Assembly (NCBI GenBank): GCA_037176725.1
Contig: JAZBRS010000020.1
Coordinates: 95,746,501-95,810,500 of the forward strand
DNA length: 64,000 bases
Direction of reading: 5' to 3'
Source of the DNA: Posidonia oceanica
Lineage: Eukaryota > Streptophyta > Magnoliopsida > Alismatales > Posidoniaceae
Numbering within the stretch: position 1 is the first letter of the stretch; each line of letters opens with the position of its first letter. This document shows, piece by piece, positions 10,963 to 22,350 of this stretch. The notes under the pieces were generated by a model, which had not been told where the DNA came from, searched no databases, and saw only the letters and a program-made list of their open reading frames with translations. Both the position numbers and the translations under genes were made by a program.

Positions 10963-12525
10963 GTTGATATTTTGTTTTTATTAAAATACTAAGAAACATA
11001 TTATATGACACCATCTTTAGCATCTTACATATGTTATTGTTAGTTTACAAATAGAAATTTCGAATAGTCCATGCCTAATGGAATTACTTTGTTACTTCTC
11101 TCGATTTGAAGAGTTTAAGTTTTTCTTAGCTCAATAAAATTATCTTATTCTTTAAAAAAATTAATATGACAACATAGAAAATAAATTAAGCTTGTAATAA
11201 AAGATCTGAATGCAAGAAACTTATCGTCGTAAACCTAACATGAAATAAAAGAATAGGAACAACGATGATATTGGCAATGGTGAAAAAATAAAATAAATTC
11301 GGAGAGTTAAATGATATCAAATAAAAAAACAGTAGTGTGAACACATAAAGTTTGAGAAACTAAATGAAAGTAATATTCCTAGTTGATTAGCAATATGTGT
11401 AAAAAACAAGGTAAGAAAAAACTTTGAGAACAGAGATGAACAATGAAGATTACTCTATATTAATGTGTCAATTGAGAAACGAGAAAAGAACATCTACAAT
11501 GTCTTCACTAACCGAGAGAAAATTATGGAGAAGTATAATGTACAGCACTCTTGACAGTAAAAACATACAAAAGCTTAGAAGGTGAAGTAAAATGTCAAAC
11601 AATGCTTGCAAGGGTATACATGCATATGACAAACAGGCTAACCATTCTGTTAACCGAGATGTTTGGAGGCTGCATGTCGAAAGAAAGAACAACAGTTAAG
11701 ACTGATAAAGTGCAAGTTAGTATAAACTATTAATTCTCCTGAAAAAACTTCATTCTATCTACAATATATGAAACTAGCCTGGGACCCATATTGTTTTAAT
11801 AAGCGATTTTTTTAATGAGTCACTTATTTCTGATACGAGACTTTGTCACATGGTGCAATGGGACATTATAGCATACACCACCATTATAGTATTAGTTCTT
11901 GATGTTGAATTTGCGTAATTAGCATCGTAGCATCCTCAACTTACTAATATGAATCTATAAGTTTTTTTTTATTTAATGTAGATATTTGTTTAAACCTTTT
12001 CATAGTCAGATAAAAACTATGATTCCCATTTCCAATTTGCTTTTGAAATTACAAGTTTTTATACAAATCCATGTTATTTCTTCCAATAACTAAATGTAGC
12101 TGTTTTACACCATGTAGTCCCAGATTGATCAGTCAAATGCTCTTTTTAGCCTCTCAGACTACCAATCAGTTGGCTGCTAGTGTTGTGAATGGACATACAT
12201 GCATAAAATAAACGGGCTCTCAAAATATATGTGTAAATTATGTGGATTTTGCTGAATGCACTGCCAAGTGTCCTGACTGCATATGCATTGTATGGTGTGC
12301 CATTATCACCAAATGGATGTGCAGACCCATTAACTATATCTCAAAAAAAAGACATAATTGTAGCTCTATACAAATAACAGTTGAATATTTTGTGGTTAAT
12401 AACATAATATATACATTCTTAGAATCATGGAATTGCAGTTTTACATTAGGTCTGGGTACAGAGCTAGAAAGACAATAATAAACTATATTTTTAAATTTAA
12501 TTTTTTATTTCCTAGGTGTCAAAAT
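10963..12525. other. AT-rich sequence with no recognised gene
   Basis: About 1.5 kb of AT-rich DNA. Frames of 60-78 codons occur on both strands, but none has a motif, and composition alone explains them. It may be the 3' part of the CACTA element or older host DNA into which the Copia element jumped. I see no tandem repeats and no convincing terminal repeats. Confidence 0.4.
12521..12525. repeat. Putative left TSD base block of the Copia LTR (AAAAT)
   Basis: The five bases before the inferred outer end of the Copia LTR. The partner copy would lie beyond the other LTR, which is not in the window, so this is only a placement. Confidence 0.25.
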
Positions 12526-13042
12526 TGTTGGAAGGTGGTCAATAAAAATCACGTACGTTACAGGAAAGGAAAACGTACATTACAGGAAAAGGAGAAATTT
12601 TCTCCCTCAAATCATAGAGGCAGTTACATGCGAAGGTGATACGAGAAGATCCTTACCTCCTCTATAAAAGAAACACATTGGGATAATTTCTATATAAGAA
12701 AAAAAATCCTAGAAAATCTCTACAAATACGTGGATTTTCGATCTCTACAAATACACAAGAAAAATCTCCATAATTTTCTCCTCTCACATCTCTCTTGCGA
12801 TGTGCTTTTTATCTTGTGTATTATTTTTCATCAACCAACCCTAACACTTAGGATATATATTTATGGAGATGGCTTGTGTGAAAATTTATTGTGTGGATCC
12901 CATAGGGATTGAATTAATTAATCAAATGATCCAAATAAAAATCCAATTCAACTCTGTCTAATAGATTAGGGATCAAGGGTTATAAATAAGTCACCATATT
13001 ATATATAACTAAAATTAAAACTTATAACTAGACTAATATATC
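12526..13042 (-). mobile_element. Copia 3' LTR, distal part (minus strand)
   Basis: The outer end reads TGTTGGAAGG and the inner end at 18929 reads ATGCCAACA, giving the inverted TGTTGG/CCAACA termini usual for Copia LTRs. This part is separated from its other half (18153-18929) by a solo LTR flanked by ATATC. It is AT-rich, with repeated CTCTACAAATAC words at 12717-12755. The two halves together make about 1.3 kb. Confidence 0.6.
13038..13042. repeat. Target-site duplication ATATC, left copy
   Basis: ATATC lies directly before the LTR start TGTGAATACG and is repeated at 18148-18152 directly after the LTR end GTGTCAACA. A perfect 5-bp duplication fixes both ends of the solo LTR. Confidence 0.9.
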
Positions 13043-13675
13043 TGTGAATACGCCTTTTCCCTTTTTAGGGTTCGAACCGAAGGGGGTCCGAATGGGAGGA
13101 GATACTTTACGGATAGCAACGCGAAAAAGGAAAGTAAAGATAAGACAAAAGTAAAGTCGCCACCTAGTCTATTATCGGGAAGACGAGGAAAACCAAGAAA
13201 AAACATAGAAAACAAGTAGATGAATGCAATACTATACAAAATGTATGACTTGTGCCAAGGACGAGGGTAAAATAGTCATTGCGGGTCCAAAGAAAGGGTA
13301 AGAACTCCTGTTACGCACGGGGAAGGTGTTAGGCACCCCGACATGCCCGGAATCGGTCTTTCTTGGCTGATCGCTCGCATTTACAAGAATTTCGGCAATG
13401 ATTACCTTTAACTGTACGCCCAGGTGGGCGACAAATGCTATGCCATACTATGTATGCTTTAATGCCTAAGTGCCTGAATGCCATGCATGGGAATTAAACG
13501 TGCAGCCTATGTGCTCAACAGCGTTGCCTGTGTTCCGAACGGGGCGAACCCTGGTTCGTGAGAACTCCAGGCGGTAAGCATCACTGCCCTATTACAAATG
13601 CAGGTGATAAAACAAAACATCGGTAAAGCCACGCAATGCAAGTCGACATGCAAAGTGGAAAGCAAACAAAGGCGA

Positions 13676-14265
13676 AAAAGCCAAGTAAAACCACACAATA
13701 CAAGTGTAAAACAAGCAAAGGGGAAAGAAAACAAAGGCGGAAAAGCCAAGTAAAACCACACGATGCAAGTGTAAAACAAGCAAAGGAGAAAGAAAACAAA
13801 GGCGGAAAAGCCAAGTAAAACCACACGATGCAAGTATAAAACAAGCAAAAGGGAAAGAAAACACAGGCGGAAAAACCAATTAAAACCATACGATACAAGT
13901 GTAAAACAAGCAAAGGGGAAAGAAAACAAAGGCGGAAAAGCCAAGTAAAACCACACAATACAAGGGTAAAACAAGCAAAGGGGAAAGAAAATAAAGGCAG
14001 AAAAGCTAAGTAAAACCACATGATGCAAGTGTAAAACAAGCAAAGGGGAAAGAAAACAAAGGCGGAAAAGTCAAGTAAAACCACACGATGCAAGTGTAAA
14101 ACAAGCAAAGGGGAAAGAAAACAAAGACAGAAAAGCCAAGTAAAATCACACGATGCAAGTGTAAAACAAGCAAAGGGAAAAGAAAGCAAGGGCAGAAAAG
14201 CCAAGTAAAACCACACGATGCAAGTGTAAAACAAGCAAAAGGGAAAGAAAACAAAGATGGAAAAG
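13676..14265. repeat. 65-bp tandem repeat, about nine units
   Basis: Units begin AAAAGCCAAGTAAAACCACA at 13676, 13741, 13806, 13871, 13936, 14001, 14066, 14131 and 14196, exactly 65 bp apart, with a partial unit at 14261. Because 65 is not a multiple of three, each unit shifts frame and all three minus-strand frames stay open, giving several spurious hydrophobic ORFs. Shorter versions of the unit occur in the LTRs at 39729 and 51469. Confidence 0.9.
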
Positions 14266-17265
14266 CCTAATCTACATGTACGAGAAAACAAAGTGTGAAA
14301 ACAAGGCATGCAGTGATTGAGATGGACTTATCTTGAGAATCTGAGGCCTGATTTGAAATAACTTTGGTTAGAACGAAAAATCATTCAACCAGGAAGACCT
14401 GGATGGTTAGATCGTGAAGATCCAACGGTCCGATCAAAAGTTATTCAGGTTTCAAGTCAGATGGCTCAAGAGCCAGAAAAGTAATCTAAGTGGGGGCCTA
14501 AGTACAAATTACCCTTATGTGTGTGCTATGCAAGGTGCCTTACATGCAATGAGGTTAAGAATGCTCAAACAAGTGCAAGAGTGCAGTATGCAATGATGTG
14601 GATGCTATGCATGTAAAAATGCAAAGGACTGGGACCTAAGTGCAATTAAGAGAAACTATAGGGGCCTACGTGCAAAATATGGTAAAATACAATGCAACAG
14701 GACAAATGCATGCAAAGATGTAGATGCAACAGAGTAGAGGGCCAACAGGGGCCAAATGCAGCATTAAATAAAAGCTGGCATGCAATAATGCAATAAAAGG
14801 ACCTACATGTAATTTGGGAAAACATGTGGGACTTAAATGCAATGCTTAAAGAAACATGCAGGCAAACAACAATAGATTTTAGGACTAACAGGTAATTAAA
14901 CCTAACTGTTGAATTTAAAGTGCAAGACAGGATGCAAGCATAAAGAAACTAGGCATAAGAACCTACATGTAATTTTGAAAACATGCAGGGTTTAAATGCA
15001 AAGCTAAACAGGCATGCAAACAAGCAACAATTTGAAAACATGGATTGAAATACAATTTGTAAAACTGTTGGACATTCAAGGCAATGCAATATGATTAAAA
15101 TTGCAAACTAAATGATGCATGTATGCAAACAGGACTTAAATGCAATAATAACAAGTCACAGGACTTTATTGCAATGTAATAAAGTTTAAAATTGCATTTG
15201 AATGGCAGTTGGAAGCAAACTGGATCAAAATGCAATAATGAAAAATTGCTGGACTTTATTACAATGTAATAAGGTTTAAAAGTCACATTTAAATCACAAT
15301 TCAAAGTAAATTGGACTCAAATGTAATAATTGAAACTTGTTAGACTTTATTGCAATGTAATAAAATTTTAAATCACATCTTAAATCACAGTTGAAACCCA
15401 ACTGGACCTAAATGTAAATATTAAAACCCAGAGGGCTTTATTACAATGCGATAAGGTTTAAAATCACATTTAAATCAAAGTTAAACATGTGACTGGACCT
15501 AACTGTAATTAATTAAACATGCAGACATTTAATGCAATGCAATATGATTACAAATGCAAATTAAATGACTTTTAAACAACTGATGGACTGAAATGCAAAA
15601 CAAATAAATTAGTGGGCTTAATTGCAATGCAGCAAAGTAAAAAACAAAGATTAAATGATTGCACAATTGAAACTAGACTGGAAAGTAAATATGAAAACCT
15701 GCAATACTATACTTTAATGCAATATGATTTTAATTCCAGATTAAATGATTTTCTCAATTAAAACTGGACTGGAAAGTAAATATAAAAACCTACAGTACTT
15801 TACTTCAATGCAATATAGTTTTAATCATGAATTAAATGATTTTCAAACTGACAAAGGATCGACTTGCAAATAAAGTAAAACTAAGGACTGAAAAGTAATG
15901 CATTAATTTAAACTAACGAAATTAAAAAACAGAAAAATAAAGCCATAGTGCTACAGTGTCGCCCGACACCTGCAGCACTGCGCCAAAGAAGAAGGGGATC
16001 CAGCGGTAGTCCGGCGGGCGGCTGGCCGGTCTGAGGCTCCTGGAAGCTGGAGGTAGTGCATCCGGTGGCTCCAGCGGTGTCCGGAGTGCTCTGCCGACCA
16101 AGGTGGACTTCTGCAGAGGATTTCGGAGGCGGAGCTGGTGCTGGAGGCAGTGGCGGAGCTCGGGCGGGGCTAGATCACATTCCTGGTGGTCTAGCAATAC
16201 TCGGGGAGCAGATCCGGAGGAGCGGTGGAGGCTGAGGCGCGCTGTCAACATCAGCGGCTGCTGTAGAGGAAGCGGCAGGCAGAGCAGGAGCTGGAGGCAA
16301 CCTCGAAGCTCGAGCGGCGTCAAGTCAAGCTCCTGGAGGTCCAGCGAAGCTCGAGGGAAGGTCTGGAGGCCGGAGCTGGCCAGGAGCACTCTATCGATGT
16401 CAGCGCAGAAGTCCAACGATTTACAGAGGCAGAGCGGGTGCAGGAAGCCTCGACGACGATCACGAGGGGCTGGAACAGGTCTCTGGTGCTCCGGTGGAGC
16501 TCGGGGGAGGTTCCGGAGGAACGACGGGGATTCGGAGCGCTCGACCTGCGACGGCGGCTGTCAGAACTCATCGGGAAAGACGACTGTAGCGGCAGAGGCG
16601 ATCTAGGGCTACAAGGCTCTAAAGCTAGCTCTACCTATCTAGAAAGCAAGATAGACATGCATGGAGTTTAAATGTATGGTCTGTTACCAGTCACGATTGC
16701 TGAAGCATGCTGTCGACCTCGAGTGGGTTCGACAATCCGGTGAGAGGTCGCGACAGCACTATGGAGGACGACCGCGGCACGCGGCGATCGGAGGCAGTTC
16801 CTAGTGTCGCGAGGAGGATCCGGAGCTGCTTAGAAGCAAGTTTGCACCCTCTGGACAGGATTTCAAAAATCTGGGTGGCTCACTGTGATTTTTGGCTCTC
16901 CTCTGTTGTGTGGCTCTCTGGGTGTTTTGGGATCGCTCTCTAGGATCGTGGAGGCGCAAGGAAGAGGATGGTGGGTCGTGTGTGAGTCTCAGGTGGCTTG
17001 GGTGCTTGGAGAGGGAAATGGGAAGCTGCTGCTGTGGAGGAGAAGAAGTTGGGTTCTGGGGTGATCTAGAGGCAAATTCTGGATGCTGGGGGGTCTGGGA
17101 AATGCGGTGGTGGGTTTAGGATTGCCTGAGTGATGAGGGTGTAGGGTTGAGGCAAGTGGGAGAGGGAATTCAGCAGTGGAGTCGGCTATGCAGAGGGGAG
17201 GCTATGTCTGTGTGTGTGAGTAGGAATTGTGGGTGGATTTTGAGTGGGAAGTTAGTGAAGTAAGT

Positions 17266-17920
17266 GGTGAGGTGAAGGTGAGTAAGTGGTGGGATAAGAA
17301 GAAAGAAGAAGGGATAAGAAGGAGGAGGAAGCAGCTGGAAGGAGGAGGTGGCAGATGGCGGGAGAAAGAAAAGGAAAAGAAAGAAAGAAAAAAAATAGAA
17401 GGAGAAGGAGGAAGCAAAAACGGGCTGGGCTCGAGGGAGAAAAATAAGGAAAAAAGAAAAAGAAAAGAAAGGGCTGCTGGGCCAGGCCTGGCTGAAGAGG
17501 AAGAAAAAAGTAAAAGAAAAGGAAAGAAAGGAAGAAAGAAAGAAGGAGGAAGGAAGAAGAAGAAGAGGAAAAAAAAAAGGAAAGAGAAGAGGAGAAGAAG
17601 TGGAAACGGGCTGGGCCCAAAAAAGAGAAAAAGAAGTAAAAAGAGAAGGGGGTAGTTGGGCTTGGGCTTGGGCTGAAGGTGGAAAAAAAAAAAGAAGGAA
17701 AAAAGAGGAAGGGAAGGAAGGAAAGGAAGGAGAGAAAGAAAAATAAAATAAAATAAAATAAAATAAAGAGAAGAGGTGAGGAGGAGAAGGTGCTGCTAGA
17801 GTGTGGAAAAAAGAAAAGAAGGAAAAAAAAGAAAGAAAAAGAAGGAGAAAAAGAGAGAAAAGAAAGAAGGAGGAAAGAAGAAGAAAAAAGAAAAGACTGA
17901 GAAAGGTGGGCTTGTGGTCG
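17266..17920. repeat. Long purine-rich tract (polypyrimidine in LTR sense)
   Basis: About 650 bp made mostly of GAA, GGA and AAAG words, broken by GGGCTGGGC and TGGGCC-type words (for example near 17423, 17480, 17610 and 17657). In the LTR's own orientation it is a CT-rich promoter-side tract. The frames seen here (Lys/Glu-rich or Phe/Ser/Leu-rich) are composition artefacts. Confidence 0.75.
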
Positions 17921-17930
17921 GCCTGTGTCC

Positions 17931-18100
17931 TAGGGTTTTCTAGGTTTTAAGGTGTGGTTTCTACCTAGGTTTTCTAGGGTTTAGGGTTTAGGTTTCTACC
18001 TAGGTTTTCTAGGGTTTAGGTTTCTACCTAGGTTTTCTAGGGTTTTGTGAGGGATTTGACCTAGGGTTTATGTGAGTGTAACCTAGGATTTTGTTCTACC
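17931..18100. repeat. CCTAGGTTTTCTAGGGTTT repeats (telo-box-like)
   Basis: Three to four copies of a roughly 30-bp unit containing TTCTACCTAGG and TTTCTAGGGTTT, just inside the LTR start. In LTR sense the words read AAACCCTAG, like the plant telo box. Similar words occur near the LTR starts at 27917, 39825 and 54890. Confidence 0.7.
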
Positions 18101-18147
18101 AGAGAGAGAGCCATTAGCACAAAAATCGAAAAAATTGGGTGTCAACA

Positions 18148-18152
18148 ATATC
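18148..18152. repeat. Target-site duplication ATATC, right copy
   Basis: Matches 13038-13042 exactly and marks the right end of the 5.1-kb solo LTR. Confidence 0.9.
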
Positions 18153-18929
18153 ATGAGATAATCTCCTTAGAGATAACTTAATTATCTCAAGTTCTTTCAC
18201 ATTTTTTTATTAAATAAGTCCAAAAATAATTCGATACATTGTATTATTATGTGCGACTTACATACTAATCTAATCATTAAGTTAGAGTTTCTAGCAAATC
18301 AATTATTCCCATAAACATTATGACAAATTGAATTTGTTTAATGCCCCAACTCGGACTTTAGCAAATGTTATTTTTGTGGATTTCGTCTCAAAGATCTGCA
18401 TAATTATGTAATAAATATGCTACCCATCTAATTGATACATAGTCCCGATTAGACATCAACCGTTGGTTAATCAAAGTGAGCACAATTAATTACACAGTCA
18501 TGATGTTTTTCTCATGATCAAAGGACTCACAGATTGCAACACTAAGTGACAGTGATTAATGAGGATTTATAGTGATTGAATTCAATGTACTCAATCAATG
18601 ACGTACATCTGCATCTCCACCTAGGAATCAACATTCCAAGTAGATGAGACATTCTACACCACCAAAGTGTCGTCATATCTATTATATACAAAGTCAATAA
18701 TTTGTATCATACTAAGAATGTATAAAGTTGATGATCTTTAGATCAACCAAGTCTCATTGCCATGATTCTATTATCATACATTGATCCAATCTTTTGCTTA
18801 ACTTTATCTTACTGATTACCCAACAAATCATGAATAAAGGAGATAAGTAGAAATAAATCAAATTTGTTAATTAATCGAAATAATCAAATTATCTCAATTA
18901 TGACAGCTTTGGAAGCATAAATGCCAACA
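18153..18929 (-). mobile_element. Copia 3' LTR, proximal part (minus strand)
   Basis: On the minus strand this starts TGTTGGCATTTATGC, preceded by TTGGAGAT, the polypurine-tract-then-TGTTGG arrangement common at Copia 3' LTRs. It continues as AT-rich U3 and is interrupted at 18152 by the solo LTR. The reading frames here are short and meaningless. Confidence 0.7.
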
Positions 18930-19109
18930 ATCTCCAACTAACATTCAAAGCAATTCCTACATGTGTTTCAATCCCATGTTCCTAACAAGTTTATGAAAGC
19001 ATCTTATGCTATTCATTTAATTAGAGGATCAATTGGATTATTATTGGAATCAATCTTCGTGACACTAACATCCAACACTTTGCTATCTCATGAATCAAAT
19101 AGAACTATT
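18930..19109 (-). pseudogene. Copia polyprotein, extreme C-terminus (RNase H tail)
   Basis: The minus strand encodes VTKIDSNNNPIDPLIK, then a stop, then CFHKLVRNMGLKHM. This matches the pattern that ends Copia RNase H domains (a basic segment, then DPLTKPL-like, then F-K-x-x-x-x-MGL). It is followed by the polypurine tract and 3' LTR, as expected. Everything upstream was cut off at 19110 by the LTR insertion. Confidence 0.6.
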
Positions 19110-21274
19110 TGTAGATATCCGGATTTTGAGGCTGCTTGTCGGCAGACTCCTCCGGAAAAGCTTGCTCCAGTTGCGACAAGACATTACCCAGCACCACAAG
19201 CCAATCTCGGCATCCCAAACCAACCCAAGACCATAAACCCATTCAAAACAGCCAGCCTTAGACACCCAACCCATTGGTGGTCAAGCACCCAAGGAAACAG
19301 GCCCAAGATCCAGCAAACAAGCCCAGTAATAGGTCAACCGCGTTTCACTACTGCGGTTCAATGCCGTGTATTCCATGTGCGAATACTTGGCACGCAGCCC
19401 TGTGTCGGTAGCAGCTGCTGAAGGTTCGCTTGGTCCATTCACCTTTGGACCACCGATTCCTTGCTTCCTATTAGCTAGCATGGATCTAGGCATGTACCCT
19501 AGAGTGCCTTGACCATCATACCCCTCATCCACATTAAAATCCCAATCCTACCCTTTCATTTCAATCCAAGCCTCCCATCCAAATTTCTGTTGGAGATGAG
19601 CGGCCATTACACGTCCCTCCTCCCTATATAACTCCCTCCACCTCATCCATAACGAGGTTGCCACTGGAAGCCCACTCCCTTGCCGAAGAACGCCCACTAC
19701 ACACCGCCTTGGCCACAAGAAGCCCACTATCAATAGCCTCCTTCCACCGCACCACCGGCCATTGCAAACCACCACCACTAGCCAGCCCTTAGCACCTAAC
19801 AAACCACTACACACCCAGCCATTAGAAGCCAACACCGAGCACCCATGAGTATCATCACACACCGCACAGCACCGCCAACAACCAAGCAAACACTACCTTC
19901 GTCGCACCGCGAGAAGCCGAACCGAAGAAGCACCGCTGCGAGCCGACGTCGGGAGGGACAACCACACGTCACACAGGTAAGCATCCATCCACATAGTATA
20001 ATTGAGCTCTTTCTCGTGCTTGGTTGGATTTTGTTTTGGCTCAACAGCCCGTGTTCGTCTCTGTTTTCTCTACGTTTGCATTTGAATCTTGTCGACGATT
20101 AGACTCGGTCGTGTGTGAGGCTTCGGCCATTGAGCACGAGACGCCACTCATCCCGGCCCGAGCTCCGACTCCACAACTCCCTCATGACGTTCCAGAGGCA
20201 CCTCAGCCACAGGACACCTCGGTTTCGGCCAGCTGTCCTCGGTGTGGTTCAAGAGTCGCCGTCACGACGTCAAGGGACGGGGAGGTCATGGAGCTCGATG
20301 TTTTCCGTTTCCTTTGCATCAGCATTGCGTTCTCTCTTCGACTCTTGCTTCCTCCACCCTCTGTCGACGTCGAAACTAGTTCCTAGAGCTCGCGGCCTAT
20401 TTCCATGGCCGTGAGAGTCGACCAAACCCATCAACGAGCAAGGGAGCTGGAGAGGAGCATGCGATCATTCTAGACCTGGTTTTAATCACTAGGAGTGTTT
20501 GTTGGTATCCTTGCATGCTTTCTCGGCATCCAACCGTATGTTTCCATCGTTCTATTCCATCATTTGAGCAACGAAGCTCGTTGTTTGTGATCTACAAAAC
20601 CTGGGATGCGATCCTCTGGCGTATCGGTCTGGCATACAGACCTAGTGCGATTCATCAGCACGAATCCCCTGGGTTCAGAACAAACAGTGAAGTTGAGCAC
20701 CGTTTTGCATTGATTTAGTAGCATGATTTTGGTTTATCGCTTGCAGTTCTGTTGTCTCTACATGTTTTACCTACATCCATAGGCATTTAGCATCAAGCAT
20801 CCATCTCTAGGCATACATTAAAGAGCATGCATTCATGTTAGCAAGGCATCACATACTTGCCCTTGGGCATACATTAATTGGCATTCAATTGCCTACATTA
20901 GCCATGCATGCAAGTGATCAAGCCTAGAGAGACCGAATCTTCGGGCTTACGGGGGTGCCTAACATGTTCCTTGTGCGTAATAGGAGTCCTTACCCTTTCT
21001 TTGGGCCGTAATGACTAATGTGTTTCATCCATTGGCTCGGAGCATCGTTTTAAAATTGGATTGCTTTTATCGTGCTTGCTTTGCATCTGGTTTTCCCCGT
21101 CTTCCTGTTTAATAGACTAGGTAGCGACTCCATTTGTCTTATCTTTTGTATTTCGCTTTGGTGTTTTCAAGTCGATATCCTTCCTCAGATGCACCACTCT
21201 GCAGTGACCTTATCGGTTTGTGCGTATGGGTTTCGTCCCGCGTGCATGGTTCCCCTATCACCGGCATGGTCACA
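19110..21274 (+). mobile_element. LTR (2.2 kb), plus strand, left arm of an inverted LTR pair
   Basis: Starts TGTAGATATCCGGATTTTGA and ends GGCATGGTCACA, then GGAAC and a PBS-like sequence at 21280. It carries the conserved block (about 20948-21001, GGGGGTGCCTAACA) and the internal PBS-like motif (about 21121). The last 953 bp are repeated in inverted orientation at 21398-22350. Frames in 19840-20420 have no recognisable domain. It is inserted in the Copia pol end, with CTATT as the likely left TSD. Confidence 0.8.
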
Positions 21275-21279
21275 GGAAC

Positions 21280-21297
21280 TGCCGACTCCACTGTTGT
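21280..21297 (+). other. Degenerate PBS (tRNA-Arg type), left
   Basis: TGCCGACTCCACTGTTGT lies five bases after the LTR end and matches TGGCGACTCCGCTGGGGA at most positions. It faces a second PBS on the opposite strand at 21375. Confidence 0.6.
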
Positions 21298-21374
21298 CCT
21301 GTGACCATCCCCGCTGTAGCAGTGGTTTCTCTTTTCACAGGGCTGTTGTCCCAAAGTAGGCAGAGAATCACAGG

Positions 21375-21392
21375 ACAACAGCAGAGTCGCCA
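21375..21392 (-). other. Degenerate PBS (tRNA-Arg type), right
   Basis: The minus strand reads TGGCGACTCTGCTGTTGT, better preserved at its start than the left copy, five bases from the LTR end. Its orientation is opposite to the PBS at 21280. Confidence 0.65.
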
Positions 21393-21397
21393 GTTCC

Positions 21398-22350
21398 AGT
21401 AACCATGTCAGCAACGGGGGAATCGTGCAGGCAGGACAAAACCCACACGCACAAATCGATAAGGTCGCAGTGGATTGGTGCATTTGAGGAAGGTTATCAA
21501 CTTGAAAACACCAAAGCAAAAAACAAAAGATAAGACAAATGGAGTCACCACCTGGTCTATTAAATGGGAAGACAAGGAAAATCGGATGTGAAGAAAGCAT
21601 GATAAATGCAATGCAATTTTAAAACGATGCTCTGTTCCAATGGATGAAACACATTGGTCATTGTAGTCCAAAGAAAGTTTAAGGACTCCTGTTACGCACG
21701 AGGAAGGTGTTAAGCACCCCCGTACGCCTGACAAGTTGGTTTTTCTAGGCTTGATCGCTCACATGTGTGGCTAATGTAGGCAATTGAATGCCAATTAATG
21801 TATACCCAAGGGCAAGTATGCGATGCCTTGCAAACATGAATGCATGCTCTTTATTGTATGCCTAGAGATGGATGCTTGATGCTAAATGCCATGTGGATGT
21901 AGGTAAAACATGTAGAGACAACAGATCTGTATGCGATAAACCAAAATCATGCGAGTAAATCAATGCAAAACGGTGCTCAGCTTCACTATCTATTATGAAC
22001 CCAGGGGATTCGCGCCAATGAATCATGCTAGGTCTGTACGCCAGACTTATACGCCAAAGGATCGCTTCCCAGGTGCTGCAGATTATAGACAGGGAGCTTC
22101 CTTGCTCGAATGATGGAATAGAGCGATGGAAACATGTAGTTGGATGCCGAGAAAGCATGCAAGGATACCAACAAACACTCCTAGTGATTAAAACCATATC
22201 TAGAATGATCACATGCTCCCCTCCACCTCCCTTGCTCGTCGATGGGTTCGACCGACTCTCATGGCCATGGAAACAGGCCGCGAGCTCTAGGAACCAGTTT
22301 CGACGTCGATAGAGGGTGGAGGAAGCAAGAGGCAAAGAAAGAATGCAATG
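21398..22350 (-). mobile_element. LTR fragment, minus strand, right arm of the inverted pair
   Basis: Reverse-complement copy of 20322-21274, with the conserved block at about 21665-21722 and the internal PBS-like motif at about 21542. It is cut at 22350 by the LTR starting at 22351; CAATG would be that insertion's left TSD. The remainder of this LTR was not found further along the window. Confidence 0.8.

Larger units (their letters stand above)
3147..12525 (+). mobile_element. Degenerate CACTA (En/Spm) DNA transposon
   Basis: The two hallmark CACTA genes occur in order: a tnp2-like transposase (3344-9444, interrupted) and a second ORF of the plant En/Spm transposase type (9804 to about 10960). 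The left end is cut by the LTR ending at 3146. I could not find a convincing CACTA/TAGTG terminal pair; TAGTG words near 11334 and 12178 lack support. The 3' limit is set only by the start of the Copia LTR at 12526, so the true end may be earlier. Confidence 0.7.
13043..18147 (-). mobile_element. Solo LTR (5.1 kb) of the Tat/Ogre-type family, minus strand
   Basis: Flanked by perfect ATATC repeats, beginning TGTGAATACG and ending GTGTCAACA on the plus strand. There is no PBS, gag or pol, so this is a solo LTR left by LTR-LTR recombination. It carries the family's PBS-like motif (about 13155), the conserved AAGGTGTTAGGCACCCC block (about 13322), a 65-bp tandem array (13676-14265), a long low-complexity part with repeated GGACTTAAATGCAATG-like phrases (14640-15900), a GC-rich part (15960-16800), a purine tract (17266-17920) and CCTAGGGTTT repeats (17931-18100). 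Frames of up to 242 codons on the minus strand come from the tandem array and are not genes. Confidence 0.9.
20322..22350. repeat. Large inverted repeat: two LTR-PBS ends facing each other
   Basis: Left arm 20322-21304 (end of LTR plus PBS) and right arm 21368-22350 (PBS plus LTR) are reverse complements with scattered differences, mostly transitions. The spacer is about 63 bp (21305-21367). Read by eye the arms align along their length, for example TCCTAGAGCTC near 20390 against GAGCTCTAGGA near 22280. A transcript across it would fold into a hairpin of nearly 1 kb. Confidence 0.85.

Noticed and set aside
11331..12182. TAGTG words as the CACTA 3' terminus
   Set aside because: No matching CACTA inverted repeat or 3-bp target duplication could be shown, since the left end is cut off.
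12652..12680. CTATAAAAG as a host gene promoter
   Set aside because: It lies inside the inferred minus-strand Copia LTR and no gene follows on the plus strand.
13676..14265. CRISPR-like array
   Set aside because: Units are contiguous 65-bp repeats without unique spacers, in plant LTR sequence.
13507..14309. Long hydrophobic minus-strand ORFs (178 and 242 codons) resembling membrane proteins
   Set aside because: They are translations of the 65-bp tandem repeat, which keeps all three minus-strand frames open. The amino-acid pattern follows the unit and no family matches.
17227..17655. Lys/Glu-rich ORF that looks like a coiled-coil protein
   Set aside because: Purine-tract translation; the opposite strand is open as well.
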